64,000 nt of DNA from JABFRJ01 sp963847145 (GCA_963847145.1 CAWJYN010000002.1:24275-88274); one strand, 5' to 3'; shown: positions 53,901-61,704, counted from the first letter of the stretch. A program made the numbers and translations. Notes: generated by a model not told the origin, from the letters alone.

Positions 53901-53941
53901 TCGACGCCAAAGCCGCCGACAACTGGGAAGCGGCACATTGA
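50927..53941 (+). CDS. polA: DNA polymerase I
   Basis: A 1004-residue three-domain Pol I for Okazaki fragment processing and repair. Residues 35-330 form the 5'-3' nuclease (DAGSKTFRNEIYAEYKAHRP, GDSTDNVPGVPGIG). A linker rich in Ala, Pro and Arg follows. The 3'-5' exonuclease spans about 385-590 with the acids present (Asp402/Glu404 in FDTETTSLD, NLKYDAL, YAAEDADVTL), so proofreading looks intact. The polymerase ends the protein with motif A VSADYSQIELR (about 776), motif B RRAKAINFGIIYG and motif C LQVHDELIFE (about 952). The ATG at 50927 (MTDTPKTSD) is the likely start. Confidence 0.97.
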   Translation: MTDTPKTSDPSARAQQTSIPDGEPVPVGKGSHVYLIDGSGFIFRAFHALPPLTRSSDGLPVGAVQGFCNMLWKLVQESRGSKGPTHLAVIFDAGSKTFRNEIYAEYKAHRPPLPEELIPQFPLIRNAVTAFNIASIEQDGFEADDIIATYAVQARAAGADVTIVSSDKDLMQLVGGGIGMLDTMKNKVIGHDEVIEKFGVPPDKVIDVQSLAGDSTDNVPGVPGIGIKTAAELIKEYGDLDALLARAGEIKQPKRREKLIEFADQARISRDLVRLKQDVPVLVALDRLGVQATGAEQMLAFLRLMEFNTLTKRVADTLGVEAPPPSARPARESATLAAAEPGGTPTDLAPAQAGGPAVAVAAARDAARGPKIDAGRYETVRDLGRLADWIADATAARRVAFDTETTSLDAMRADLVGFSLATAPGKACYVPLGHTTGTGDLFGGGGKVEGQLDIKAALAALKPLLEDASVLKIGQNLKYDALVLRQHNIGIHSIDDTMLLSYVLDGGRGSHGMDALSERHLGHTPISFDTIIAHAPGAKKADKTFAGVPIDKATEYAAEDADVTLRLWMVLKPRLVAERMTTVYETLERPLLPIVVSMEGAGIKVDRSILSRLSSTFAQRIAQLDEEVQALVGPSIGGQRFNLGSPKQLGELLFDTLQLPGGKRTKSGQWETRAGLLDDLANNEELPDDARKLVNTMMEWRQLSKLRSTYTDALPEFIQPGGRERIHTSYALASTTTGRLASSDPNLQNIPVRTKEGREIRTAFIADKGAKLVSADYSQIELRVLAHIADIPQLKKAFADGLDIHAMTASEMFGVPVKDMPPDVRRRAKAINFGIIYGISAFGLAAQLGITKQEAGEYITTYFKRFPGIRAYMDATKKYAHDNGYVETIFGRRIHYPEINTKNPSMRGFLERAAINAPIQGSAADIIRRAMIRMPGALDAANLQHTTMLLQVHDELIFEVREAEEERAIKTVRATMEGSSLPAVKLSVPIQVDAKAADNWEAAH

Positions 53942-53962
53942 ACAGGCGTGGAGCGGAAACGC

Positions 53963-54322
53963 ATGAGCGACCGCCGCCTTGCTCCTATTCAGCTCGATCG
54001 AGCCAACTTAATCCTCGACAGTGTGCGGAGGCAAATCGAAGAGGCGGGCGCGGGCGATGTCGACCTGCTCTTCGCGCTGCGCAGAAAAACCTACCAGGAG
54101 CTGACGCACGCCGAACGCGGCAAGCCAATGCAGCGCCGAAAATTGAAGGTGGAGTTGCGCAAACGCCGGGGCGGACCGTGCAAGCATTGCGATGAACCGC
54201 TTCCGGCGCGCTACGTGGTGCTTGATCGCTTCGTCGCCGCCAAAGGGTACGTGGCGGAGAACGTGCAGTTGATATGTGAGCCGTGCGATCGTGTTATCCA
54301 GCTTTCAAGAAAATACCCGTGA
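53963..54322 (+). CDS. HNH-like CxxC protein
   Basis: A 119-residue protein 21 bases after polA. The N-terminal half is basic and helical (FALRRKTYQELTHAERGKPM). The C-terminal half holds two CxxC pairs (GGPCKHCDEPL and LICEPCDRVI) around LDRFVAAKGYVAENVQL. The layout recalls HNH nucleases (NVQLIC resembles the Asn strand), but the first His is Asp and the last His is Arg, so nuclease activity may be lost and only zinc binding kept. The ATG at 53963 (GGAG upstream) is preferred over GTG 53948. Confidence 0.6.
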   Translation: MSDRRLAPIQLDRANLILDSVRRQIEEAGAGDVDLLFALRRKTYQELTHAERGKPMQRRKLKVELRKRRGGPCKHCDEPLPARYVVLDRFVAAKGYVAENVQLICEPCDRVIQLSRKYP

Positions 54323-54436
54323 GCGTGATCGAGGGAGACGACGAAAAACTGCGTGTATCACCATGCGGGTATCCGATAGTTGAGGAGGGCTGCGCTCATG
54401 CAACGGCAGGGAACAGCAAGAGGACAGAACCAATCC

Positions 54437-54470
54437 TTGCCGTGGGTCCCGGCCTTCGCCGGGATGACGA
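54437..54470. repeat. Palindromic repeat, copy 1 (GIY-YIG-associated)
   Basis: A 34-bp sequence whose core TGGGTCCCGGCCTTCGCC continues to GGGATGAC (54443-54468). It is the exact reverse complement of 54573-54606 and nearly identical to 54987-55020. The middle folds as a CCCGGC/GCCGGG hairpin. Confidence 0.88.
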
Positions 54471-54572
54471 TGGGAGAGAATGAAACTTGGTTCCTCGGCA
54501 GATACTCTGGGTTCTTGCGTGCTTCTGACAGCGGTGGATCGCGTGCAATATGTCCTGCAACGCACTTTCTTC

Positions 54573-54606
54573 TCGTCATCCCGGCGAAGGCCGGGACCCA
54601 CGGCAA
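54573..54606. repeat. Palindromic repeat, copy 2, just upstream of the GIY-YIG gene
   Basis: Exact reverse complement of 54437-54470 over 34 bases. It ends 14 bases before the GIY-YIG start codon, so any transcript would carry the hairpin in its 5' leader. Confidence 0.88.
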
Positions 54607-54620
54607 CTCGGTAATCGGCG

Positions 54621-54986
54621 ATGCGCGATCGTTACAATGACCACCGAACGACGCCATGCGTCTATCTGCTCGCAAGTAAGCGGGATGGAACCCTTTACGT
54701 CGGTGTGACGAGCGACTTGCACTCGCGAATGCAGCAGCATGTCAACGGAACATTTGAGGGGTTCACGAAGCGGTATGGCGTGCGGACTCTAATTTACTAC
54801 GAGATGCATGATACGATGGCGCAGGCCATATCGCGCGAAAAGCGTATCAAGGAATGGAAGCGGGCTTGGAAGGTTCGGTTGATACAGTCAGTCAATCCGG
54901 AATGGCTTGATCTCTTTGATCGTGAGAGCGGCGCCATCGCAGACGCACCTGCAGACCACGAGAGGCTCAAACAAGAACCGCCGTGA
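54621..54986 (+). CDS. GIY-YIG nuclease family protein
   Basis: A 121-residue single-domain GIY-YIG protein of the small UPF0213-like group. The first motif is degenerate (CVYLLASKRDG) and the second is LYVGVTSDLHSRMQQH, with the catalytic Arg36. The metal-binding Glu73 is in AISREKRIKEWKRAWK. FEGFTKRYGVRTLIYYE is typical of the group. The start at 54621 lacks a clear ribosome site. The gene is bracketed by inverted copies of a palindromic repeat: one ends 14 bases before the ATG and the other begins at the base after the stop. The biological role of this group is unknown. Confidence 0.88.
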   Translation: MRDRYNDHRTTPCVYLLASKRDGTLYVGVTSDLHSRMQQHVNGTFEGFTKRYGVRTLIYYEMHDTMAQAISREKRIKEWKRAWKVRLIQSVNPEWLDLFDRESGAIADAPADHERLKQEPP

Positions 54987-55020
54987 CGTGGGTCCCGGCC
55001 TGCGCCGGGATGACGATGGG
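54987..55020. repeat. Palindromic repeat, copy 3, directly after the GIY-YIG stop
   Basis: Same orientation as copy 1 and inverted relative to copy 2. The core GTCCCGGCCTGCGCCGGGAT differs by one base in the loop from copy 1. It begins at the first base after the GIY-YIG TGA. Confidence 0.88.
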
Positions 55021-55103
55021 AATTGATCGGTCCGGAGTTGCTGTTGAGTAGTTGCCGGCGTCACGTTACGTCATAGTTTCCACCCACGAGTTGAGGGCCC
55101 CCC

Positions 55104-55433
55104 ATGATCTATGAACTTCGCATTTATGACTGTGTCCCCGGCCGACTGCCGGCGTTGTTGAAGCGGTTTGAGACCGTGACGCTGAAGCTGTGGGAGCAGC
55201 ATGGCATCCGGCAGGTCGGTTTCTGGACGACGTTGGTCGGACCGTCGAGCCACCGGCTGACGTATCTGATCGCGTGGGAAAACCTCGCCGAGCGCGAGCA
55301 GAAGTGGGACAAGTTCCAGGCCGACCTGACGTGGATCGCCGCGCGCACGGCGAGCGAAGTTGACGGCGGGCCGATCCTGAAGAACGTCGAGAGCTCGTTC
55401 CTGACGCCGACGGCGTTCTCGAAACTGCGCTGA
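55104..55433 (+). CDS. NIPSNAP family protein
   Basis: A 109-residue dimeric alpha-beta barrel protein with the NIPSNAP signature: MIYELRIYDCVPGRLPALLK, then FWTTLVGPSSHRLTYLIAWE. The ATG at 55104 is the natural start (family proteins begin MIYELR). Function in bacteria is unclear; some relatives are small monooxygenase-like or scaffold proteins. A single gene between the GIY-YIG element and the TPR gene. Confidence 0.9.
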   Translation: MIYELRIYDCVPGRLPALLKRFETVTLKLWEQHGIRQVGFWTTLVGPSSHRLTYLIAWENLAEREQKWDKFQADLTWIAARTASEVDGGPILKNVESSFLTPTAFSKLR

Positions 55434-55451
55434 CGGCCGTGTTCACAAACG

Positions 55452-55482
55452 AAAAAAGGGGAAACCGTCGCCGGTTTCCCCC
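55452..55482 (-). terminator. Rho-independent terminator of the TPR gene
   Basis: GGGGAAACCG and CGGTTTCCCC form a perfect 10-bp stem with a 4-base loop. Read leftward it is followed by TTTTTT, the classical layout, 28 bases past the TPR stop. Read rightward, after NIPSNAP, no T-tract follows. Confidence 0.9.
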
Positions 55483-55509
55483 AATTGATAATCGACCGTT
55501 TTCGAATGC

Positions 55510-56292
55510 TCAGCTGCCGAGCTTCTTGATGGCGTCGGCGGCAGCAGCCAACTTGGGATCGAGCTCGAGCGCCCTCTTGAGGTCGGCCATGGCAGCGGCT
55601 TTATCGGTCTTGATCTTGGCGAAGCCGCGCGCGGCGTAAGCCAGCGCCGACTTCGGGTCGAGCTTGATGGCTTCTTCGGCATCCTTCATGGCGTCGGCAT
55701 CTTTGCCGAGGCGCTGCGTCGCGTAGGCGCGGTTGGCCAGCGCGACAGATGACTTTGGATCGATCGCCAGTGCGGCGTCGGCGTCCTTGATTGAGTTGGG
55801 CAGTGCGCCGAGCAGGCGGTACTGGGCGGCGCGGCCAAGCAGGGCGCTGAGGTTCTTCGGATCATACTTGAGAGCCACGGAGTAGTCGGCGGCTGAGCGG
55901 ATTTTCTGGCCGAGGGAGGCGCGGACATCAGCACGCTTCGACCAGAGGGCCGCGTCTTTCGGACTGGCGGCGAGCGCCCAAGAGAGCTGCTTGAGCGCGC
56001 CCTTCAAATCGCCGGTTGCTTTGGCGGCGTCGGCGAGGCCGGTGTAGCCGACCGCCATGGCGGCGCGGTCTTTGCCGGCGTCTTTCAACAGCGCCTTACA
56101 GGCAACCGCGGTTTTGGCGAGATCGGTGCGCTGCGTGCAGTCAGCGAGCGATGTGGAGGCGGCCGGCGCGGCGGGGGTGGGCGCGGCGGCCTGTGCGGTG
56201 GTGGGTGCAGCAGGGGCGGCCGGCGCTTGGGCGGAAACAGATGACAGCGCGGCGGCCGAGATGATGGCGGCCAGCAGAGACGTGCGGAACAT
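55510..56292 (-). CDS. Periplasmic TPR protein
   Basis: A 260-residue protein. It has a signal peptide (TSLLAAIISAAALSSVSAQA), an Ala/Pro/Thr-rich linker to about residue 45, then about five TPR units (GDLKGALKQLSWALAASPKD, RSAADYSVALKYDPKNLSAL, NSIKDADAALAIDPKSSVAL, DAMKDAEEAIKLDPKSALAY, AAMADLKRALELDPKLAAAA). TPRs mediate protein binding; the partner is unknown. A strong terminator follows its stop. Confidence 0.85.
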   Translation of the reverse strand: MFRTSLLAAIISAAALSSVSAQAPAAPAAPTTAQAAAPTPAAPAASTSLADCTQRTDLAKTAVACKALLKDAGKDRAAMAVGYTGLADAAKATGDLKGALKQLSWALAASPKDAALWSKRADVRASLGQKIRSAADYSVALKYDPKNLSALLGRAAQYRLLGALPNSIKDADAALAIDPKSSVALANRAYATQRLGKDADAMKDAEEAIKLDPKSALAYAARGFAKIKTDKAAAMADLKRALELDPKLAAAADAIKKLGS

Positions 56293-56388
56293 GAGGGGTC
56301 CTTGGGTGAGGTGACGGTCACAGCTGTAGCGTCAGGGCGGTTTAGTGTCTTTGCCGGGCGCTGGCAATTCTCGTTCGTGGGCAGATGG

Positions 56389-57282
56389 TTAACGCCGCAA
56401 CTGATCCAGCAGGACCGCCAGGAGGATCAGCGCCAGCCCTGTCAGGTCAAGGGCGGTGGGCCAATCATCGAGCAGCCACACAGCGCCGGCGACCCCGAAG
56501 ATCGGCACCAGCAGTGTGCCGATCGATGCCGTTGCGGCCGATGCGCGCCGTGTCAGATCGAACCACAGAATGTAGGCGATGCCTTGCGGAAACACGACAT
56601 GGTAGAGGAAGGCCCACAGCTGCGGCGGCGCGCTGAGATCGAGGCGGGGCGTCTCGAACAGCGCCATACAGATGCAACAGATAACGGCCGCGATCACCAC
56701 CTGCCAGGTGGTGGAAGCCAGCGGCGCCACCGGCATCGGATGGCCCTTGAGGTACACCGTGCCGAGCGCCCATGAGATCGACGCGCCAAGCACGTAGACA
56801 AGCCCGAACGGCACCACACCGCTCGCCAGCACCGGCCAGAACGGCACCGCCAGCACGCCGAGCCCCAGCGCGCCAAGGGCGAGTGAGGCAGCCCGGCGGC
56901 CGTCGATCTTCTCGCCCAGCATCGCCCAGGCAAACACGGCGGCCCACAACGGCATCGTGAACGTCAGGATGGCCGCGCGCGACGTCGGCATCGAGAGCTG
57001 CGCGAATACCGCGCAGATGTTGAACAGCGCCACGTTCAAGGTGCCGGCGATGAGCAAAGTGGGCCAGTGCGCGCGTGGCACGGCGAGCGAGGTTCGCGTG
57101 AGCTGTATCGCAACGAACAGGAAAAGCGCGCCGCCGGTCAGCCCAGCCGCCCGCAAGGTCCAGGGCGACGATGTGGCCAGCATGATTTTGACGATCGGCC
57201 AGTTGAGCCCCCATAGCAGGGCCGCCGCCCACATGCGCCAAAGGCCACTGCTTTGGGCGACAGGTTGCGCAGACGCCGTCAC
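56389..57282 (-). CDS. EamA/DMT family transporter
   Basis: A 297-residue ten-helix drug/metabolite transporter with two EamA repeats (ALLWGLNWPIVKIML and GVVPFGLVYVLGASISWALG). It starts at GTG 57282, overlapping the rlmE stop by four bases (GTGA), so it is translationally coupled to a Ppx/GppA-rlmE operon. Possible roles are export of metabolites or amino acids; substrate unknown. Confidence 0.88.
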   Translation of the reverse strand: MTASAQPVAQSSGLWRMWAAALLWGLNWPIVKIMLATSSPWTLRAAGLTGGALFLFVAIQLTRTSLAVPRAHWPTLLIAGTLNVALFNICAVFAQLSMPTSRAAILTFTMPLWAAVFAWAMLGEKIDGRRAASLALGALGLGVLAVPFWPVLASGVVPFGLVYVLGASISWALGTVYLKGHPMPVAPLASTTWQVVIAAVICCICMALFETPRLDLSAPPQLWAFLYHVVFPQGIAYILWFDLTRRASAATASIGTLLVPIFGVAGAVWLLDDWPTALDLTGLALILLAVLLDQLRR

Positions 57283-58022
57283 TCTTTCCGCCCACGGAAG
57301 CCTGTGGCCAGCACATAGAGCTCGGCGCTTTCGGCGCGGCTGGCGGGGGGCTTGATGTGACGGACGGTGGCGAAGTCCTTTTTGAGCAGTGCCAGCAGAT
57401 CGCTTTCGGTGCCGCCCTGGAACACTTTGCTGAGAAACGCGCCACCGGGGGTGAGCACTTCGCAGGCGAAGGCGACGGCGGCTTCAGCAAGACCCATGAT
57501 GCGGATGTGGTCGGTGCGGGTGTGACCGGTGGTGGGAGCGGCCATATCGGAGAGGACGACATCGGCGCGGCCCTCGCGCAGCATGGCGCGCAGGCGTGCG
57601 GGCGCGGTCTCGTCCATGAAATCCATCTGCAGGATTTCGACGCCGGTGATGGCGCCGAATTCGAGATAGTCGATGGCCACGACCTGGCCGCGCTTGCTGG
57701 CACCGGGATTGTCAGCGTTGGTGCGCTGTGCTGCGATCTGGCTCCAGCCGCCCGGGGCCGCGCCGAGATCAAGCACGGTGTGGCCGGGCTTCAGGATGCG
57801 GTGCTTGTCGTCGATCTCGATCAGCTTGAAGGCGGCGCGGCTGCGATAGCCGGCGGTGCGGGCGGCGGCCACGTAAGGGTCGTTGAGATGGCGCTCGAGC
57901 CATTTGTTGGAGCTGTCGGAGCGCTTGTGGGCGGTCTTGACCTTGACCTTCAGCTGCCGCTGGGTGCTGCCAACTGAACCAGATTTGGTCTTCGCGGGTT
58001 TTTTCGGCGCGGGCTTTTTCAT
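57279..58022 (-). CDS. rlmE: 23S rRNA (uridine-2'-O-)-methyltransferase
   Basis: A 247-residue FtsJ/RrmJ protein that methylates the ribose of U2552 in 23S rRNA. The K-D-K-E tetrad is visible: Lys66 (RAAFKLIEI), Asp159 (LSDMAAPTTGH), Lys199 (LSKVFQG) and Glu234 (SAELYVL). The last three have the same spacing as in the E. coli enzyme. The SAM motif is LDLGAAPGGWSQ. A Lys-rich N-terminal tail of some 35 residues is longer than in E. coli. The ATG at 58022 lies 8 bases after the Ppx/GppA stop, an arrangement common in alphaproteobacteria. Confidence 0.95.
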   Translation of the reverse strand: MKKPAPKKPAKTKSGSVGSTQRQLKVKVKTAHKRSDSSNKWLERHLNDPYVAAARTAGYRSRAAFKLIEIDDKHRILKPGHTVLDLGAAPGGWSQIAAQRTNADNPGASKRGQVVAIDYLEFGAITGVEILQMDFMDETAPARLRAMLREGRADVVLSDMAAPTTGHTRTDHIRIMGLAEAAVAFACEVLTPGGAFLSKVFQGGTESDLLALLKKDFATVRHIKPPASRAESAELYVLATGFRGRKE

Positions 58023-58030
58023 CTGGCCAC

Positions 58031-59251
58031 TCAATCTCCGCCGCGGCTCTGGTCGGCATCTTCGTTCATGAGCGTTGTCAGAATGCCTTCGCGCAGGCCG
58101 CGGTCGGCGACACGCAGCCGCTCGCAGGGCCATGTGCGGATCAGGGCCTCAAGAATGGCGCAGCCGGCAAGCACCAGATCGGCGCGCTCGTGGCCGATGC
58201 AAGGTTCGGCGACGCGTTCGGCATGCGTCGAACGGATCAGGTTGTCGGTCACGCGCTGGGCGTCGCCGGTGGTGATCCAACAGCCGTCGACGCGCGCGCG
58301 ATCATAACGCTGCAGGCCGAGGTGGACGCCAGCGACGGTGGTGACGGTGCCGGATGTGCCGAGCATGTGCACACTGCGTGACGCCAGCAGCGGCGCCACC
58401 TGCACGCGCTCTTCGAACGGCGCGATCAGCGAGCGCACGTGCGCGACCATGTCCTCGAATTCGCTCGCACCGATGAAGCGGCCATGATTGCGCTCAGCGA
58501 GGGTAACCACACCGGCGGGCAACGACGCCCAGCCAAGAATGGCGTCTTGCGCGTCCACCCGCTGGGCGAGCGCGCGGCGGCTGGGCCGCCCCTCGCGGTC
58601 GGCTTGATCATGCCGCCAACGGGCAAGGTCGAGCCAAATGAGTTCGGACGAGCCGCCACCGATGTCGAACACCAGCGCCAAATCAGCGCTTTGGTCGATC
58701 AGCGAGGCACACCCAGAGACCGCCAGCCGGGCCTCGTCTTCGCGGCTCAAAACTTCGATGTTGAGTCCGAGCTCGCGTTCGACACGCGCCAGGAACTCAA
58801 GGCCGTTGGATGCGATGCGGCAGGCCTCGGTGGCGACCAGCCGCGCGCGGGCCACTTTGTGCCGGCGGATTTTTGCCGCACAGATCTGCAGCGCCTGGAT
58901 CGTGCGCGTCATCGCCACGTCGTTCAGTTTGCCGGAAGCGGTGACACCTTCGCCGAGCCGGATAATACGGCTGAACGCGTCGATCACCTTGAAGCCGCGC
59001 CGCGACGGACGTGCAACGAGCAGCCGGCAATTGTTGGTGCCAAGATCGAGCGCTGCATAAGCGGGCGGCTCGCCACCGTCCGGCCGACGATGATCGGGCC
59101 GCGGGCGGCGGACGGGTGAGTTGGCCGCTTCTGGCGTAAACTCGGGCGCCGGGTCGGCACTGGGGCCGCCGCCGGCCTCTCGGGTATGGGTCAAATGGCG
59201 GCCCTCCAACGGCTGGAACGGGAGGGCCCGGTGACGGCGCTCGGCGTGCAT
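58031..59251 (-). CDS. Ppx/GppA family phosphatase
   Basis: A 406-residue exopolyphosphatase/guanosine pentaphosphatase-type ASKHA protein. Key segments are AALDLGTNNCRLLVA (phosphate 1), DIGGGSSELIWLD (phosphate 2), EACRIASNG, GTSGTVTTVAGV and the C-terminal ADRGLREGIL. It degrades polyphosphate or pppGpp, linking it to stringent control. The first 65 residues are low-complexity. The ATG at 59251 is a working choice; a TTG at 59320 is in frame. First gene of an operon with rlmE and an EamA transporter. Confidence 0.9.
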   Translation of the reverse strand: MHAERRHRALPFQPLEGRHLTHTREAGGGPSADPAPEFTPEAANSPVRRPRPDHRRPDGGEPPAYAALDLGTNNCRLLVARPSRRGFKVIDAFSRIIRLGEGVTASGKLNDVAMTRTIQALQICAAKIRRHKVARARLVATEACRIASNGLEFLARVERELGLNIEVLSREDEARLAVSGCASLIDQSADLALVFDIGGGSSELIWLDLARWRHDQADREGRPSRRALAQRVDAQDAILGWASLPAGVVTLAERNHGRFIGASEFEDMVAHVRSLIAPFEERVQVAPLLASRSVHMLGTSGTVTTVAGVHLGLQRYDRARVDGCWITTGDAQRVTDNLIRSTHAERVAEPCIGHERADLVLAGCAILEALIRTWPCERLRVADRGLREGILTTLMNEDADQSRGGD

Positions 59252-59466
59252 CAGTCGTCTGAAGTGAAGTTTCTTGACGCAGACTGTAAGCAGTTCGTGG
59301 GCAGGGGTAAAGCCGCTCAAAAGGCTTGTGCACCTCCTCGGGTGGGTTGGGACCTGGCAACATGCTCAAAACGGTAGCCCGGAGCGCTGATCGCAGCGAC
59401 GTCGGCAATCGATGACGCAAGCGGGCCAGCGCGCAAGATCCGGGGCCGCCCAGAGAGGTAAAGAGC

Positions 59467-60084
59467 ATGAGCGGAGATGGTATGGCCGCGGCGATTGCAG
59501 TGGCGATGGCGTTGATCGTCCTTGGCGGGATTCTGGCCGGGGTTTTTACAGGCCGGAGCGTGGCCCGGCGCTGGAGCGGGATCAACGGCACGATGGCTGG
59601 GCTGATCTTTGGGCTGGTTGGGCTCGGCGGCGGCCTCCTCGCGGTGGTCGCGACGTTTTACGAATCGACCTGGTCGCCACCGCCGCAGATCACCTTCAAC
59701 ACGCCCCCAGGCTTCTCAAAGACGTGGGTGATTGTGCTGGAGGACCCGGCGGCCACGACTGAGCTGGTGTGGAAGGGCTGGCAATTGCCATTTAAGGGCA
59801 AGACGACGGTTGTTGCCGTTCCCGCGCATGGTGTGGTGCGCTTGCGCAGCCTGGCGCATGCGGGCGGGCGCGTGGACACCACCGTGGTGTGGAGCGACGG
59901 CTCCAGCAGCACCGGGCAGGGCGGTGGGCCGGCGCCGCAAACAACGCGGGCGGTGAGCTTCAGTGCGTACAACAGGATCGGCCAGAACGGGGCAGTGAGC
60001 AGCACCGCGGCGCCCGAGCCGCCGTTCGGCGACAGCGAAGCACTGGGTGCCTACATCGCCACGCTCGAACGCGAGGGCCGCTAG
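59467..60084 (+). CDS. Hypothetical two-helix membrane protein
   Basis: A 205-residue protein behind GAGGTAAAGAGC. It has two N-terminal hydrophobic helices (AAAIAVAMALIVLGGILAGV and NGTMAGLIFGLVGLGGGLLA). A 140-residue exported beta-rich domain follows (PPGFSKTWVIVLEDPAATTE, HGVVRLRSLAHAGGRVDTTV). No family was recognised. It converges with the DadA-like gene, 7 bases apart. Confidence 0.65.
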   Translation: MSGDGMAAAIAVAMALIVLGGILAGVFTGRSVARRWSGINGTMAGLIFGLVGLGGGLLAVVATFYESTWSPPPQITFNTPPGFSKTWVIVLEDPAATTELVWKGWQLPFKGKTTVVAVPAHGVVRLRSLAHAGGRVDTTVVWSDGSSSTGQGGGPAPQTTRAVSFSAYNRIGQNGAVSSTAAPEPPFGDSEALGAYIATLEREGR

Positions 60085-60091
60085 TCGAGCG

Positions 60092-61339
60092 TCACGCGAA
60101 CCGGTCCACGCGGTAGGGCGTTGGATCGGTGAAGGGGGTTTCGCCGGTCAGCATTTCCGCCAGCAAGCGGCCGGTGACGGGGCCAAGGGTGAAGCCTAAG
60201 TGGTGATGCCCGAAGTCGGCCCACAGGCCTTTGTGGCCGGGGACCGGGCCAATGGCCGGGAGCATGTCGGGCAAGCACGGGCGCCGGCCGAGCCAGGGCT
60301 TTTCGTCAACGCGCGCTTCGAGTGGGAAGAGTTTTCGCGCGGCGGGTTCGACGCGGTCGAGCTGGATCGGCGTGGGCGGCGCGTCGCGGCGGGCGAATTC
60401 GGCGCCTGTCGTGAGCCGGATGCCTTTGGTCATCGCAGACAGCACATAACCATTGTCGGTATCGAGGATGGGGCGATTGAGGGTGGCATTGCCGCGCGCC
60501 GAGTAGTGCATGTGGTAGCCGCGCTTGGCGCCCAGCGGGATGTAAAACCCAAGCTTCTGCAACACGTCGTTCGACCACGCGCCGAGACAGACAACCACCG
60601 CACGTGCGGTGACTGGGCCGCGGTCGCCGAGGATTTGCCAGCTGCCGTCCGCTGTCTGCGCGAGGGTGCGGGCTTCGCCGCGGTCGAGCGTGCCGCCGCG
60701 CTTGAGAAACAGCTCACCATAAGCTTTGCCGACCTTGCCGGGATCGGGGACGCTGATCGGATCGGGCATCAGCAAGCCGCCGTGGAAACGCTCGGTGATG
60801 TGGGGTTCGAGGTCCTGGATCTGTTGCGGGGTGACGGCTTCGAAGTTGACGCCGTAGCGGATGCGGTCCGCGGTTTCCTTGGCGACGGCGGCGTCGAAGG
60901 CGGACGGCGAGCGATAGAGCCGCATATAGCCGGTGCGCCGCAGCATGCCCTCGATGCCAGCCTCGCGCATGAGGGATTCGTGCTCGCGAATGGAGGCCAG
61001 CACCAGCGGCTTGGCGCCGTCGGCGGTGCGCGCTTGGCCACTCGCGTCGGACGCACGGAAATAACGCCACAGCCAGGGTGCGAGAGCGGGCAGCGCACTC
61101 CAATGAACCTGTGCTTCTGGCAGCATGTTGAAAGCGTATTTGGCGATCAGCGCAGGATCGCGCGGGAACGGATAGGGCACCACGCCTTCCACCTGGATGA
61201 TGCCGGCATTGCCGTAGCTCGCCTCTTCGGCAATGCCACCGCGATCAACCAGCACGACCGAACGTCCCCGCTTTTGCAAGTGCAGCGCCGCCGACACGCC
61301 GACCATGCCGGCGCCGAGAACCATCACATCCGTTGTCAT
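60092..61339 (-). CDS. FAD-dependent D-amino acid dehydrogenase-like oxidoreductase
   Basis: A 415-residue DAO-family flavoprotein. It has the FAD motif VLGAGMVGVSAALHLQKRG, then SYGNAGIIQVEGVVPYPFP, RAVVVCLGAWSND and the C-terminal GHKGLWADFGHHHLGFTLGP. The size and N-terminal SYGNAG block are like DadA, which oxidises D-amino acids and passes electrons to quinone. The exact substrate is not fixed by sequence. It follows the DUF1272 gene by 2 bases on the same strand. Confidence 0.88.
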   Translation of the reverse strand: MTTDVMVLGAGMVGVSAALHLQKRGRSVVLVDRGGIAEEASYGNAGIIQVEGVVPYPFPRDPALIAKYAFNMLPEAQVHWSALPALAPWLWRYFRASDASGQARTADGAKPLVLASIREHESLMREAGIEGMLRRTGYMRLYRSPSAFDAAVAKETADRIRYGVNFEAVTPQQIQDLEPHITERFHGGLLMPDPISVPDPGKVGKAYGELFLKRGGTLDRGEARTLAQTADGSWQILGDRGPVTARAVVVCLGAWSNDVLQKLGFYIPLGAKRGYHMHYSARGNATLNRPILDTDNGYVLSAMTKGIRLTTGAEFARRDAPPTPIQLDRVEPAARKLFPLEARVDEKPWLGRRPCLPDMLPAIGPVPGHKGLWADFGHHHLGFTLGPVTGRLLAEMLTGETPFTDPTPYRVDRFA

Positions 61340-61341
61340 AT

Positions 61342-61632
61342 TTATCGCTTCTCTGGGGCTGTGCTTTTAAGCGCCGCGACAAACGCAGCCACGTCGGCTT
61401 TGTCCTTTTTCAAGTGCACACGCTGGGCGGAGGCGGGATTGCGCACGAGCTTGCCGCTCGGCCGGATCGGTCGGGGTTGGAAGCCACCGCCGCAGTTGGG
61501 ACAGACGTTGTGGAGATGCGTGGCCACGCAGCCAGCGCAGAAGGTGCATTCGTAGCTGCAGATGCGCGCGTCCGTTGCAGCGGGCGGCAGGTCCTTGTCG
61601 CAGTATTCGCAGTTGGGGCGCAGGTCGAGCAT
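61342..61632 (-). CDS. DUF1272 zinc-ribbon-like protein
   Basis: A 96-residue protein beginning MLDLRPNCEYCDKDLPPAAT, with the DUF1272 cysteines C-x2-C, C-x3-C-x2-C and C-x2-C (ICSYECTFCAGCV, NVCPNCGGGFQPRPIRP). It probably binds zinc; function unknown. The ATG at 61632 has GGAG six bases upstream; an ATG at 61644 adds four residues. A C-terminal extension of some 35 basic residues goes beyond the usual domain. It precedes the DadA-like gene by 2 bases. Confidence 0.85.
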   Translation of the reverse strand: MLDLRPNCEYCDKDLPPAATDARICSYECTFCAGCVATHLHNVCPNCGGGFQPRPIRPSGKLVRNPASAQRVHLKKDKADVAAFVAALKSTAPEKR

Positions 61633-61704
61633 GGGGGACTCCATCGGGCGTGACCCCTTTTGAGCATCTGCGGGCGATGCTGACAAATCCAAGTTTTGCA
61701 TCGA

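Noticed and set aside
54305..54675. Short frames around the repeats encoding WVPAFAGMT-type peptides
   Set aside because: This peptide is the translation of the palindromic repeat itself and appears wherever the repeat lies; no ribosome site or conserved protein follows.
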